NCBI GenBank assembly: GCA_051294375.1
Contig: CM119264.1
Coordinates: forward strand, 6,059,621-6,123,620
Direction of reading: 5' to 3'
Length of the DNA: 64,000 nt
Source: Paraspadella gotoi
Lineage: Eukaryota > Chaetognatha
The translations under genes and the position numbers were made by a program. This document shows positions 46,891 to 61,230 of the stretch, piece after piece (position 1 is the first letter of the stretch; each line of letters starts with the position of its first letter). The notes below the pieces were generated by a model, which made no database searches, was not told the DNA's origin, and saw only the letters and a list, made by a program, of their open reading frames with translations.

Positions 46891-48825
46891 CTGGGGGGGG
46901 GGAGTGGTGGGGTGGACGGTAGAGGGTTGGAGGAAAGAGGAGGTAGGAAGTGGAGGAAGGAAAGGGGGAATTATTAGGTGGAGGGAGGAGAAGGATGGAG
47001 AGAATAGGATGCGGTCAGGGAAGAATAAAAGTCCTATTTGTCTACCTCTTTTAACATTATTTTTTTATCATTTCGTTTACTAATAATAATTTTCAGATTT
47101 GGTGAGTCTCGAGTATTAATCGATAATTGATCCGACAATATAAATGAGCAAAAAAAAAAAAGGTTTAAAAATTTAAACAAACAAAAAAACAACAACAACA
47201 AAAAAACGCCAGTTGTGATCAAAGACTAAAATTAGGTATGCAGCGTGTCTTGTTTCATAATCTTTATCGTCCCCATAAAAAAAGATTAAAAAAAAGATTA
47301 AAAATAATTTTACGACGCGAATAATAAATATGTTGCGGCGATTCGTGTTTAACGTCATCGTCGTCGTTATCGTCGTCGTCTTCGTCGTCGCGTGAATTCT
47401 TAAATTTTTGTTTTGTTGTAATCGCGTTCATCACCGTCGCTGTTTTCTTTTTAAAAAAACCGAAAGACTGTGGATAAGACGCTAAGTGGGCTGAAGACGG
47501 GGTGAACTTATGCGACTTCAAGATATCCGAAACGTCTCTTCGTCAACCCCCCCCCCCCCTGCCGCTCTTCTCCTCCCACGGGCGAACATCCCTTTCCCAA
47601 TCCCCAACTTCGGCTAACGAGACGCCTCTTCCGGCGCGCCCCCTACCCCCCCTTTTCTAGGAAAAAAAAGACGGGATCGAGTTCGGGGAAAAATATCGAA
47701 TTATGAAAATCCGATGCTGAGATGAGAGGAAAGTCGGGAGACTATGGAAACAGATCTGATGACGGATCATATAAAAGGGAGACTGTGGAAGCGGATATAG
47801 TGATCGAGGGGTAAGATAAGCCCGTGGCAATGATAGAGGATCAAGTGATAAAAGTGAAGGAAATGCCTGTGGCAATGAATGCGGATTAAGTGATTCAGGG
47901 CGAAAGAAAAGTCAGGAGCGATGAAAGGAGATGAGTCATACTTAAGAAAGAATGTTTTGCCTCGTCAACAATCCTAAATATGACTGTCTTTTATAATCAA
48001 TACGTCCATAGTATTGTCTAATGTGTAATGACTCAATGTTCTCGGGTTGACGTTGTAAAAATGTCACGTGACACAGATGAATAACAATAAAAAATAATAA
48101 TGCGACAGAAAGAGGAAACAATAAAGAAAAAAATTTGACGGGCGGGAAAAAACCAATAAAAACGGAATCTGTTCAGGAAGAAGAAAGACAATGAAAAAAG
48201 AATTCTGTGCCTGGGAAGTCGGAATATAAGTGAGAAAAAAACTCACTGAAAATATACAGATGGGGGGGAACTAAAAACTAATAAAAATATAAAAAAATTT
48301 AAAAAAATGAATGACGAAATGGTTGACAAAAAAAAAGAAAATAAAGAATAAAAAAATAGAAAAAAAACTGCGATGCAATACTACAAAAAAAAAAAAAAAA
48401 AAACAAACAAAAACAAGACGGAAACGTACAACTACAAAACCACAAAAACCATTTCTAAAAATAATTTTTTTAATCCTTTATTTTTTTAGTTTTTCTAATG
48501 CGTTAACATTTAAAAGAAAAACTCGAAAAAACTTCTCTCTCAGTTTTGGAACGAAATTCGCTAAAACTAAAAGAAGACAAAACAGAATGAAAAAAAAAGA
48601 AACATAACAGTCCTCACTTTTATTTCTTTGTATTTCTTTTACTTTCTCTCTTTTTTATTTATTTCCTTGGCCCCTTTTTTCCATCCTCTCCTCCCTTATA
48701 CGGAATAAAGGAAAAGGCATAAAGTTTTGAAACACAGGGAAAATATTGGCAAAATCAAAAATAAATATATATCCGCATAAAAAAAAGAAAAAAAGTTTTT
48801 CGAATTAAAAGGGAGGACAGATGTC

Positions 48826-48828
<3 letters not shown>

Positions 48829-48916
<88 letters not shown>
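48829..48916. repeat. (GA)n microsatellite
   Basis: About 88 bp of nearly uninterrupted GA dinucleotides. Confidence 0.95.
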
Positions 48917-48921
<5 letters not shown>

Positions 48922-49338
48922 TAATGCCATCATCTTGCCAAAATCATTGATGCCACCACTGATGCCTATCGCGACTGCAAATGTCTCATCATCGGCAAAG
49001 ATCTAACGACATCAAGTGCTTCTCTCTTTTTTTGCTCATTAGTTTCCTTCGATTTTCTTAATCTTTTTTTCCCTTTTGCTTCTTTCCTTATCATCTCTCT
49101 CTATCTTTGCCTCTCTCTATCTTGTCCTCTCTCTATCTTTGCCTCTCTCTATCTTTGCCTCTCTCTAACTCTCGCTTCTCATTGCAGCTAATTTGGCTTG
49201 AAGCGACGGAAAGGCGAAGAAGATGTCGCAAGACGACCACAACAAAAAACGACAATATGAACAACAAACGCTTTTTAACTATCCAATTTAAGCAAAGTTC
49301 GAAAATAAGTTCTTCAACGATTTTTTATATTTTTGTAC

Positions 49339-49376
49339 GGACATGTTTCGACTCTTTTTTCGAACCTTCATCAGCG
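49339..49376 (-). ncRNA. Hammerhead-ribozyme-like hairpin, copy 3 (canonical CUGAUGA core)
   Basis: Minus strand: GCTGATGA, A, stem II GGTTC / GAGTC around GAAAAAA (pairs G-C, G-U, U-G, U-A, C-G), GAAA, self-complementary ACATGT overlap, then C as the expected cleavage-site nucleotide. The core CUGAUGA and GAAA are canonical. The extra A before stem II and the very short stem III mean that activity would need a dimer or auxiliary contacts, as known for short-stem-III hammerheads in Penelope-like elements. Confidence 0.5.
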
Positions 49377-50550
49377 TTAATAAATCTCAACTCAACGAAA
49401 CTGAAAGGATTAATACAATAACTATCCAATTGAAATTCCTCTCCATCCTCAAACAGAACTTATAAAACAAAAGAGCAGTCAGCGATCTCTCTCCTGTCGC
49501 TCCATCTATCTATTAAGATTATTATTATCTATTATTATCTATTCATCTATGAATGAATCTTAGCTTCCGTCACGGTTTCCTTGCAACAGCTGATGAATGC
49601 TCATTACGGACGACGCGTCTGTACGACCCTTACTATTACTTATACTAAGACTTTAAAAACGAAATCAGTCCTTAGTATAAGCATTTAAAAGTGGTTGTGG
49701 ATAGTATTTCGAGAAAAAAGAATAATCTTTCTTTTGAAAAAAAAATATATGATGAGAGAGGATATATCCTTTGTTTATATATATATAACACAAAGAAACC
49801 GAAATATAAAGAAACATAAGCGAACGAGTTCTAACTTAAATAATGTTTAAGACGGAGTTATAAGACGTTTGCTTCTCCGGTTCGATTGTAAGTTAAAATT
49901 CGTGGAAGTTAGTGGGTGAGTTTTTTATTTAATTTTTTTCTTTTTTTCTTCCACAATTTTTTTAATATTGGTACTTTCCCTTTTTCCTCCCCCCCAATTC
50001 AAGATCCCTCTTTGATTTTTCACTGACTTCCCCGGATGTAATCAATGGCGTCGTTTCTCTCCCTGGATGTAATCAGTTGCTTCGCCACTTTGACGAGAAA
50101 CATAAACAGTTTACGGTTCGGCTACCCGACGAGAAATAGGCAGGAAAAACCCGGGCGATCACCTCTTGGATATGAGAGAGAGATGAGAGAGAGAGAGAGA
50201 GAGGAGAGAGAGAAGAGAGGAAGAGAGAGAGAAGAGAGAGAGAGAAAAAGAGAATGAATGAATGAGTGAGTGAGAGATTGACAATGAGCCAGTCAGAAAT
50301 AGATTGAGAGTTGGCAGAGTAAAAGTGAGTGAAGTAAGTACATTTTTATTTAAGTTAAACACATTTAAATTAAAGACTACAACTACCTATAAACTATAAA
50401 TAGGGTTTTTATGGATAATGATCATTCTTTTTTAACAGAAAATTATGTTAAATCATAGCCTTTGCACCCAGCCCAAAATCGGGCTTCGAGTCCAAAAGTT
50501 AAAAGTTCAAAATTCAAATTTCAAATTTCAAATCCAAAAGTTTCGTCGAC

Positions 50551-51564
50551 TCATCTTTCATGCAGTTTGATTTTTTCCTCCTCAACAACAGCCTCCTCTC
50601 CATCAATCCCCTTTTCCCCAGCCTTCCCTTCCCCATCTCCCTCGTTCCTTCTCCAGCATTTCGACAGCGAGACGAAGATGATGGAGACAAAGACGACGCC
50701 GATTCCGACGGCCTCCACCGGCGTCACTCTCTCCCCGAACATCGCCGCGGAAAAGAGCGCCGTGGTGGGAATGAGGGCGCCGTTGAAGATATTACCCATG
50801 ACGCCGGCGAGACCCGGATCGAACGACTCCAACTCGTTGCAGCCAACTTGTTGCGAGAGTCTGTAGACTGAGGAAATGAGGCCGACGAGAAAGACGGCCG
50901 CCAGCGGCAACGGCGGCGCAGCGGAGAACTCGGCGACTCCGCCGGAAATGCCGACGCAGACGGCGGCGACAACGGCGCTGCTGCCGACGCGCAGGACGAG
51001 AAAGTTTGACCAATGGGCATCGGCCGTGGCGCCGAAGAAGAAGGGATACGAGATGCTGTAGACGCCGCAGGAAAAGGCCAGTGGGTAGGCGTATCCAGGA
51101 ATGTCCGCGTTGGCGGCGCCGAAAAGAAACGACGGGCGCGTGACAAGAGTGAGGCCGACGACGGCGCCGACGATGCCGATTAAGTCGACCACGCCTACGC
51201 AGCGTCGCTGCAGGACGGCGTGCACCGCCGGCACCAGCAGCAGCGCGGAGCCGGTGAGAGCGGCGTAATTGCCGAGCGGAATCAGCGCCGACGCGGCGCG
51301 CCACGAAATGAAATTGGCGTTGATGACGAAGCCGAAGACGAGAAACGCCACCCAGCGGGACGGCGTCCTCACCGTCCAATTCTTCCACGCGAAGGGCACC
51401 ACCGGAATCGTGCCGACCGTCTCGCCGAGGAAGATGAAGACGAAGGCGACCGGCGTCGTCAATGGCGACGAGGAGCGGAAGATCGTCGTGCAGGAGGAGA
51501 CGAGGAGTGTGTAGAAGGAGTTGAAGAGGAGACCGAAGAGGAGGGAGGTAGAGCGGGAGGACAT
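50551..51564 (-). CDS. EamA/DMT-superfamily transporter, SLC35G-like, intronless
   Basis: 337 codons. I start at the ATG at 51,564 (MSSRSTSLLFG; A at -3), not at the in-frame ATG at 51,657, because the extra 31 residues look like untranslated leader and the hydrophobic core begins just after MSS. About ten membrane helices form two EamA halves. The first half ends with GIVGAVVGLTLVTRPSFLFG, matching the SLC35G-type 'GVVLI-x-RPPFLFG' end of EamA repeat 1. The second half ends with LFSAAMFGERVTPVEAVGIG, the EamA 'E-x-x-x-x-x-E-x-x-G' motif. An acidic and basic tail of about 40 residues follows (GEKGIDGEEAVVEEEK). The family moves small solutes across membranes; the substrate here is unknown. 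The gene is GC-rich with no introns, unlike the neighbouring anoctamin, so a retrocopy origin is possible. Confidence 0.88.
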   Translation of the reverse strand: MSSRSTSLLFGLLFNSFYTLLVSSCTTIFRSSSPLTTPVAFVFIFLGETVGTIPVVPFAWKNWTVRTPSRWVAFLVFGFVINANFISWRAASALIPLGNYAALTGSALLLVPAVHAVLQRRCVGVVDLIGIVGAVVGLTLVTRPSFLFGAANADIPGYAYPLAFSCGVYSISYPFFFGATADAHWSNFLVLRVGSSAVVAAVCVGISGGVAEFSAAPPLPLAAVFLVGLISSVYRLSQQVGCNELESFDPGLAGVMGNIFNGALIPTTALFSAAMFGERVTPVEAVGIGVVFVSIIFVSLSKCWRRNEGDGEGKAGEKGIDGEEAVVEEEKIKLHER

Positions 51565-51997
51565 TGTCGGAGGAGGAGAGGAGAGGAAGGAGTAGTCGAT
51601 TCGGAGGAAAATGGAAACTGGAAAGGGAAGAAGATCTAGCGGAACGAAAAAGACCATAATTAATATTAATTAATAATTTAATATTGAAGATTAGATATTT
51701 AAAAAAAGGAGATTTAGAATATCGTACAATATTGTTTGTACTGAATGAACCTTGTTGCATTCGAGTAAAGGCGCAAATATATATCAAAATAATATACAAC
51801 TTAAATAATAAAACTAATTACTCGACCGGGACCGAAAAGAAGTAATAAAAACTCCTTCGACGTTTTTGACCCCAAAAAATACTTGAGCGACATTCACGAC
51901 GTTGAAAACCTCTAGCGTCTTTTTCTTGAGACAAAAACAAACAAAAGGGAATCGATCTGAATTTTTTTTGGTGAAATTTAATCGTCGGAGAGAATCT

Positions 51998-52465
51998 TCT
52001 CTATTATTCTCTTTTTATTATTTTTTCTTCTTCTCTTTTATTCTCTTTTTATTATTTTCTATTCTCTTTTTATATTTTTTTCTCCACTTTTTATTATATT
52101 TTTATCGTTATTTTTCTTCTCTCTTATTCTCTTTTTATTTTTTTTTATTTTTCTTCTCTTTTATTCTCTTTTTATTATTTTTTTATTCTCTTTTATTCTC
52201 TTTTTATTATTTTTTTCTTTTATTCTCTTTTTATTATTTTTTTTCTCTTTTATTCTCTTTTTATTTTTTTTATTTTTCTTCTCTTTAATTCTCTTTTTAT
52301 TATTTTTTTATTCTTTTTTCTTCTCTTTTTATTATTTTTTTCTTCTCTTTTATTCTCTTTTTATTATTTTTTCTTCTCCTTTATTCCCTTTTTATTATTT
52401 TTTTCTCCTCTTTCTTATTCTATTTTTATTATTATTTTTCTTCTCTTTATTCTTTTTTTATTATT
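51998..52465. repeat. Minisatellite of 'ttctctttttattattttt' units
   Basis: About 15 diverged units of 25-35 bp built from ttctcttttattctctttttattatttttt. Downstream of the transporter start, on the far side of its promoter region. It gives a false Phe/Leu/Ser frame on the plus strand. Confidence 0.9.
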
Positions 52466-52479
52466 TTCATTTTTTTTTA

Positions 52480-54080
52480 AATCTCGCCTTGAATCAAACG
52501 ATTATGTTATTTAAACATTGTCCTTTAAAAAAACCATTCAGGATTTGTTTGATCAACCCTTTTTACCAAGAATTGTTCTCCTTCTATTTAATCATTCACG
52601 GTTTTTCTCTCGCCGCTCCTGCAAAAGCGACGAAGGGAACAACAACGACAACAGTAAGATCAACAATGAGCCTTTCAGGGGGTCAACAGTAAGTGCGATC
52701 ATTTTGATCGAGGAAAGCATGGACTTTTTTAATATTTACGGTAATGTATTGACGCTATCGTTGATTCTCTCTCTTCTCTCTCTCTCTCTCGTCTCTTCTC
52801 TCCTCGTCACATGCTCTCCTATATTGCAGTCCTAAAAAACTCTTTACGCAAGTGGATTATGACGGGCGTTTCGTTCTCAAGTCATAGATGCCCTACCTAT
52901 CCCTCCTACACCCAATAACATAAAAACATACCAATACATCAGTTCGAACTACACGTATCATTTTTAATGGGAAGGTTTAGGGCAGGTTGTTTCACCTCGT
53001 CTCTCGTCTCGCTCTCTCCATTCCTCTTCTCTCATCTCTTCAATAAGAACAGGTGTTTTTAGTTTCACGAGTTTTTCCCATCTCTTTAGAGTCAAAAGTT
53101 TTTATATTGGAAAATCACGATGGGTTCTGGGATTTTTTCTACTTTTCGGGCCCGGTAAATTACCTCGATCGGCGAGTCGGTGCTGCTAAGTCGGATTGAC
53201 GTGGATGGCACAGAAGCTTTTTTATGGCAGGGTGACTCGAGTGTGGCACGGAAAATTTAGTAGGCATTTGAAGCTTCATAGATCGAAAGGAAATTATATT
53301 ATGACATAGAAAGCTTGGCATACAGAGAGAGTCGTCAATAAGGAAAAGGGTGCCAGTATCTGAGTTATGACAATCGTAGAATTGATAGCACGTTATATTA
53401 CTGAACGCGGTGGTTTGATGTGAAAAGAAAATACTTCAGAGCATTCAATTGGATTTGGTAGAAGACAGGCGTCCTTGCTAATCTGTTGTCTGAAACCGAA
53501 AATGAGATTCAGGCTTAAAGCCGAAGCCGAGGTTTTTATGGTTGAGCTCTTTCCAAGACGAGGGGAGTTTCCTTTGTCCGCATCGCTGACAATTATTGAC
53601 ACATGAAACACATGGGCGAGAAAATTACCAAAAAAAAGTTAGTTCGTCTCAGGTGAGTTGATCAATGGTTTTTGGTTGATTACGGTTAAACCACGGTGAA
53701 GCCACATTTTGATGACCATCGGTCATTCCTCGCCATGATTTTCTACGCTCTCTCCCAAAAGATCTATTAAGCGAATTTGATAGGCGCATATAGGAGGCCA
53801 TCAAAGGGTAAACAAAACGACAAGGACAAGGAAAAAAATCACAGTAAAAGGATCATTACGCAACATAACGACGACAAGTCGATCGGGGCGATAAACAACG
53901 CCGTGTAACCATGGAAACGTTAAAACGATAAAGCTAAGCGACCAGTAATCAAAACAAACCATAAACATTGAGCACGACGCAACTAATTCATAACGTTTAA
54001 ACCCGACGAATGACAACAATAATAAAGGGAGGGAAACAATAACAAAGAGGAGAAAGAAACAAAAGACGGCAGCGATGACA

Positions 54081-54111
<31 letters not shown>

Positions 54112-55318
54112 GGAAGACCGGAGCCTCATCATCCATTATTTACATTTCGAAATCATGAAAATCCACCGAAGCCTCTTTGTCAGTCTGGACTCTGGAGAGG
54201 ATTTTTGTTTAATTTTTTTCCCTTTTTTTTTTTACGCTTTGTTGTTCCGTTTCTTCGCTGTTTTCTTCTGTTTCACTTTTTGCTTTTACTTTTGTTTTAC
54301 GCTATTCTTTATGTTTTCTTAACATGCGCCACTGTCTGTCTTCTTTCCATCTCTCATTTTTTTTCTGTCCCTCTTTCTGTCCTTGGCTTCCGTTTCTTTT
54401 GGCTGGCATTTTCCAATAAATCACTCGATCCTCTTTCTTGTCTCTTCCACATTTTTGCGCGCAATCAAATGAGTCCGGTCCTTTGTTTTTACAATCATTG
54501 TTCGCATAATTTGTCTTACTTTCTTTTACGTGGATTGGTTGTCTTTTTTATACGCTTCAACCGCATTTATGACAAACAATATATGTGTTTTATTCGTTTA
54601 CAACAATTAGTTGAAACAGTACATTCAAAAGGGCATACAGCATTACAGATAAACGCATAAATTGTTCAGTTTACAATTCAACAAAATATAAAATAATATG
54701 TAATATAATCGATATAATCGATATAATAATATGTGATATAAACGATGATATAAAAAACTCAATTGAACTTTGGCTTCCATGTCAATTACGGATCGCGTTC
54801 GGCCAACACCCGTCACGCGTTTGAAACGCTTTGGCGCCGTCCGTGTCGTTCATCGCACCGGCGTCGTCACCCGACGCCATCTGCGCCAACGTCACCGCTT
54901 CTCCATCTCTCAAGTCTCAAAAATGACGCATCTCTTCGTTCGCTTCTCATCCTTGATATCAGCTTTCTGTTCTAGTATCCCTCTCTAACTTTATTGTTAT
55001 TACTTTAGTTCTTTAATTTTCTTCTCTTTTTCCTTTCTTTCTTTAAAATCAATTCCTTTTTTTTCCCCTTTTTTTCTCTTCCAGTTTTATCTCTTCCTTG
55101 AAAGACTTCATCTGAATGAAACGATTTACTGGTGCATTTAACTGAAAAAAAAGGACGGAAACTGAATCTGGTTTCTTTTGTTATCTTCTCCGTCTCTCTC
55201 TCTCTCTCTCCTCTCTTTCTCTTTGCTTCTTGTTTCTTCTTTGTTTATTCTTTGTTCATCTATTCGTATTTGTTTTCTTCTCAGTCTCTCTCTCTCTCTC
55301 TCTTCGCTCTCTCTCTCT

Positions 55319-55364
<46 letters not shown>

Positions 55365-55500
55365 CATCCAAGCGTCATCGGCTTTCACTCGTAGTCGCAA
55401 AGCCGCTGAACCTCAGTAGTGTCAATGCACCTTCATCCGCCCAGGAACGCGTCACGGATTTTCGAATCGACTCCCAGAACGAAAAAAGGAAATATAACTA
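52480..55500. other. Region without a supported gene
   Basis: A GTC/GAC tract (54,075-54,112) gives a Val-rich minus frame (53,801-54,136). CT arrays occur at 52,765-52,805 and 55,190-55,362. No domain or splice-consistent exon chain is seen. Confidence 0.5.
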
Positions 55501-55541
55501 TATATATAACTTATATAACTTATATATATAACTTATATATA

Positions 55542-55604
55542 ATCTTTCTAGAGCCCAACCTTTTAACTTATATTATAAGTTAAAAGGTTGGGCTCTAGAA
55601 AGAT
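55542..55604. repeat. 63-nt perfect palindrome (30-bp arms, 3-nt loop)
   Basis: Arms begin atctttctagagcccaacct and end in its exact complement, with the loop 'att' at the centre. Upstream DNA is (TATATAACT)n. No partner copy is seen elsewhere in the window. A fold-back assembly artefact is possible, as the symmetry ends abruptly on both sides. Confidence 0.85.
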
Positions 55605-56802
55605 ACAAAAAATTAAAGAAAAAGTACAATTGCTCAAGTTACAATTACAGTCTACAACAATTTACAATTACATTGCAATTACAAATTTTCATTTTACGAT
55701 TACATTCTAACAAAAACAATGAAACGGTCTACATTTTTTTAATATTGGTCACGAAAAATATTACTAAATATTATTATTTAATTTTACTCTCGCCTTCAAG
55801 AACCAGTAGCCTTGAAACCAGACCCTAGAAACGACGGAAAATTATAAAGCGACCTCACGCAGACTCCGAAGGACCGGCGTGGCCACCGCCCCGCCTCTCG
55901 GCAATAACAAGCGCACTCTTCCGGTCGGCGAGAGATTCAGGCGGATATTAAAAACAAAGGCTAAAAAAATAATAAATAAATAAAAAGAAAAAGGGGAAAA
56001 GGTTCTGTAGAGACCAAAAGTAGCGAGATGGAAAATATGGCGCTGCCCCTCCCAGACTGTGAGAGGTTTTCGGAAAAATCCTCAAAAGAAATGGATGGAT
56101 TTTCTTGGCCGATGCTATTTTGTTTATTGCGCCTTTTGCTGCGGCAGATGTCGCTTCTCAGTCATTGCCCTTTTATTTAGGCCGTCTTTCGATTCGACTT
56201 TCTGCGTCTGGTTTTTATCTCCTCAAATCTGACGACATCGAAGCCAGGTTGGTTCCTAGAAACGAGATTTTCGATTATTTCCCTTGACGTGTGGTTTATG
56301 ACTTTTAGGCAACGAAATCCACGTGCGAAAAACGACTCAATTTGATTGGTTTACGTTCATGACTTCAGGTTTCAGTTCAACTCATATCAGCTCACTCTGC
56401 TCACAATTTCTTTTCATTTCTTTCGAAGCGAATCCTTGAAAGGCGGAGGGCGTTGGCTGGGTAGGTAGTGGGTTTATGGCCGAAGTAAGTGTGAACGGAG
56501 GATTGTGGGGTGGAATTCAAAAAAAGTCAACTTTTCCTTCTTTTACTTAAAACTCAATATTTCTACTTCTCTTGTTTTTTCATTCTTTTCTTTTTCTGCC
56601 TTTATTTATTTTTTTTTGTTCCTCCAGTTCGACCGATAGTTTTTTTCTTATTTTGTTTTTTTTTTTCGTTTTATTTAATTCGCAACCGATTTTCTCCTTT
56701 TTTTCTTTTTCTTTGGATCCTTTCTGTATCCCGCTCCTTTCTGTTTTCTCCTTTCTTATTCTCCTTCAACTCCTCTANNNNNNNNNNNNNNNNNNNNNNN
56801 NN

Positions 56803-57912
<1,110 letters not shown>

Positions 57913-57916
<4 letters not shown>

Positions 57917-58344
57917 TTTTATGTTTCGTATCTTTTCTTCTTTTTTGCTTTTATTCTTAACTCAACTGAACTCAACTCATCGCCTTCTCAACTCCGTGCG
58001 TCTCATAATCTTCATTGACAACCAAAAGTCAGAAGTAAAAGAAATAAGTCCATCATCTGATTGTTAAAATATTTTCAAAAATATTAGTTTCCTAGCGACA
58101 ATCTTCACAATTCTGTCGCAACTTTATTGATTTCCACAATCAATAATGCATTAATAAAGCTCTCATTCATGTAAAATAAACGTTCCCGGCGAATTTCGGA
58201 TTAGAGACCAGAAAAAACTAATGACGCATCGTGACAGAATCTTCGCCAACTTTTCGCTTTTATCTCGAGTCGCATCGACGCTAATTTATTGATGCATCGC
58301 GAATAACAGAGAGAATTGGGGTCATTTTCTTTTTTCGGTTCGGT
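57913..58344. repeat. Inverted repeat Y, left arm
   Basis: Matches the reverse complement of about 58,473-58,906 ('caaaagtcagaag', 'gacgcatcgtgacagaatc', 'ttgatgcatcgcgaataaca'), with about 5% indels and substitutions. A 25-N gap and a CT array (58,345-58,440) separate the arms. Confidence 0.85.
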
Positions 58345-58383
58345 NNNNNNNNNNNNNNNNNNNNNNNNNCTCTCTCCTCTCTC

Positions 58384-58417
<34 letters not shown>

Positions 58418-58472
58418 CTCTCCTCTTCTCTCTCTCTCTCAAAGAGCCAACTCGTTCATCGGACGAAGGACC

Positions 58473-58906
58473 GAACGCGAAAAAAAAAAAAGAAAATGAC
58501 CCCAATTCTCTTCTGTTATTCGCGATGCATCAATAAATAGACGTCGATGCGACTTCGAGATAAAAGCGAAAAGTTGGCGAGATTCTGTCACGATGCGATC
58601 ATTAGTTTTTCTCGGTCTCTATCCGAAATTCGCCGAAGGAACGTTTATTTTACATGAATGAGAGCTTTATAATGATTATTGATGGTTGGAAATCATATAG
58701 TTGCGACAGAATTTGAGATTGTCGCTAGACAATTATTTTTTGAAAATATTTTACATCAGATGATGGAGCTTATTTCTTACTTCTTCTGACTTTTGGTTGT
58801 CAATGAAGATTAATGAGACGCACGGGTGGAGAGGGCGATGAGTTTGAGTTCAGTTGAGTAAGAATAAAAGCAAAAAAAGAAGAAAAAGATACGAACATAA
58901 AAAAGT
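58473..58906. repeat. Inverted repeat Y, right arm
   Basis: Reverse-complement partner of 57,913-58,344. It ends in a CT array that runs directly into the second copy of segment X. Confidence 0.85.
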
Positions 58907-58910
58907 CTCT

Positions 58911-60055
<1,145 letters not shown>

Positions 60056-60056
<1 letters not shown>

Positions 60057-61230
60057 ACGATACTGAGCAAAAATAATGGGCGCTCTGTGGGCGCCCTATG
60101 CGTTTCGCCGACATTTCCATTTATCTTAAGCGAGAGAAAATTTTTGTAGCGCAACCCTACTACTCTGCTGCTACACAGCTGTACGCTGCCGCAACACAGA
60201 TGTACGCTGCCGCAATACAGCTGTGCGCCGCCGCAACGCTGCCATCCCCTTACGAAACTTTCTTGTCTGAAGGATCTGTAATGCTGTTCTTTTCTAAATA
60301 TGCGCAACTTAAGTCACGTTTTTGTTAATATAATTTTTATTAATACTAATTGATATCGTTCGTCGGCTCGTTCCATCTGTCGGGTGGACCGAGGAAGATG
60401 AGGGCGACGAAAACGACGACGACGACGATGACGACGACGACGATGACAAGCTGATCCGATCATAAACTGACCGACCAAATTGATTTCTTTTTTATGCTTG
60501 GTTTATTATTTTGACTTTAAATTTGTTGTTTACTATTGTTGTTATTTTTTACCTTTTAACCGTTTAAATGATTTTACAATATTACATATTTTTGATTTGA
60601 GAGGAATAATTGACGAATTTATCAAATTTCTAATTCCCTTTTCAAATCCCATTAGTTTCTCATTTCAAAATAGAATCATTTAATTAATTTTTTTTTGCCG
60701 TAAAAACTTTCTTTTGTTCTTTTTTAACCAAAAGTCTCTGCTTGAAAAACCGGCGAGAGAAGAATAGCGACACAGTTTGAAAACCATACATTTGTGCTTC
60801 GTTTCAACAAGGTCGGTGAGAGAAGAGAGAGAGGAAGATCAGGAGAGAGAGCAGAGAGAGAGAGAGAGGAGAACGAGAGAGATGGAGAGGAGAGAGACGA
60901 AGAAGAGAGAGCAGAGAGAAAAGAGGGCGACTAGAACGAGAAATTACATAGCTTTCACCATCCTCTTCATCGCTTCTCCATTTCACTCATTTTTTTTCCC
61001 TACATCCCCTTTCAATCTCCCTCGATTCTTCTACGTTCCTCCCCCATCTTTCCTCTTTCTCTCCCTCCCCTCTCCACACCTGCCCATCCCCGCCCCCCCC
61101 CCCCACCATCGCCTTGGTGGAGGAATAAAAATGAAAGACAAGACGATCCCCCACCCCCCCCCTTTTTGGAAGTTTTATTAGTAACATATGGTTAAAAATG
61201 ACCGTGGTGTTTTCTTCATGTCTTCCTCGG
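60056..61230. other. Intergenic region with GAC-rich and GA tracts
   Basis: (GACGAC/GATGAC)n at 60,408-60,448, AT-rich DNA to 60,760, a GA array at 60,815-60,915 and C runs at 61,090-61,103 and 61,150-61,160. No gene recognised. Confidence 0.5.
60164..60243. repeat. 21-bp minisatellite (cgctgccgcaacacagatgta)
   Basis: Two full units (60,184-60,204; 60,205-60,225) and two partial ones. In a 76-codon plus frame (60,098-60,328) they read a heptad YAAATQ(M/L). The unit is a multiple of three and the frame stays open, but I see no other support for a gene. Confidence 0.7.

Larger units (their letters stand above)
46900..50540. other. Region without a supported gene
   Basis: Upstream of the first identified anoctamin exon, so the missing N-terminal exons may lie here, but I cannot recognise them. 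Contains a GTC-rich tract (47,350-47,390), a C run (47,549), A-rich DNA (48,280-48,420), a long GA array (48,829-48,916), CT words with 'ctctatctttgc' units (49,095-49,165), the hairpin at 49,339 and a GA array (50,172-50,245). Confidence 0.5.

Noticed and set aside
49860-49905. 'ggttcgattgtaa' as a tRNA T-loop
   Set aside because: No acceptor stem or D arm at the required distances.
51565-51657. Upstream in-frame ATG of the transporter
   Set aside because: The extra 31 residues look like leader sequence, and the ATG at 51,564 has a better context and directly precedes the first helix.
53801-54136. 111-codon hydrophobic minus-strand frame
   Set aside because: The poly-Val start comes from a GAC repeat. 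The rest is hydrophobic but matches no family and lacks supporting context.
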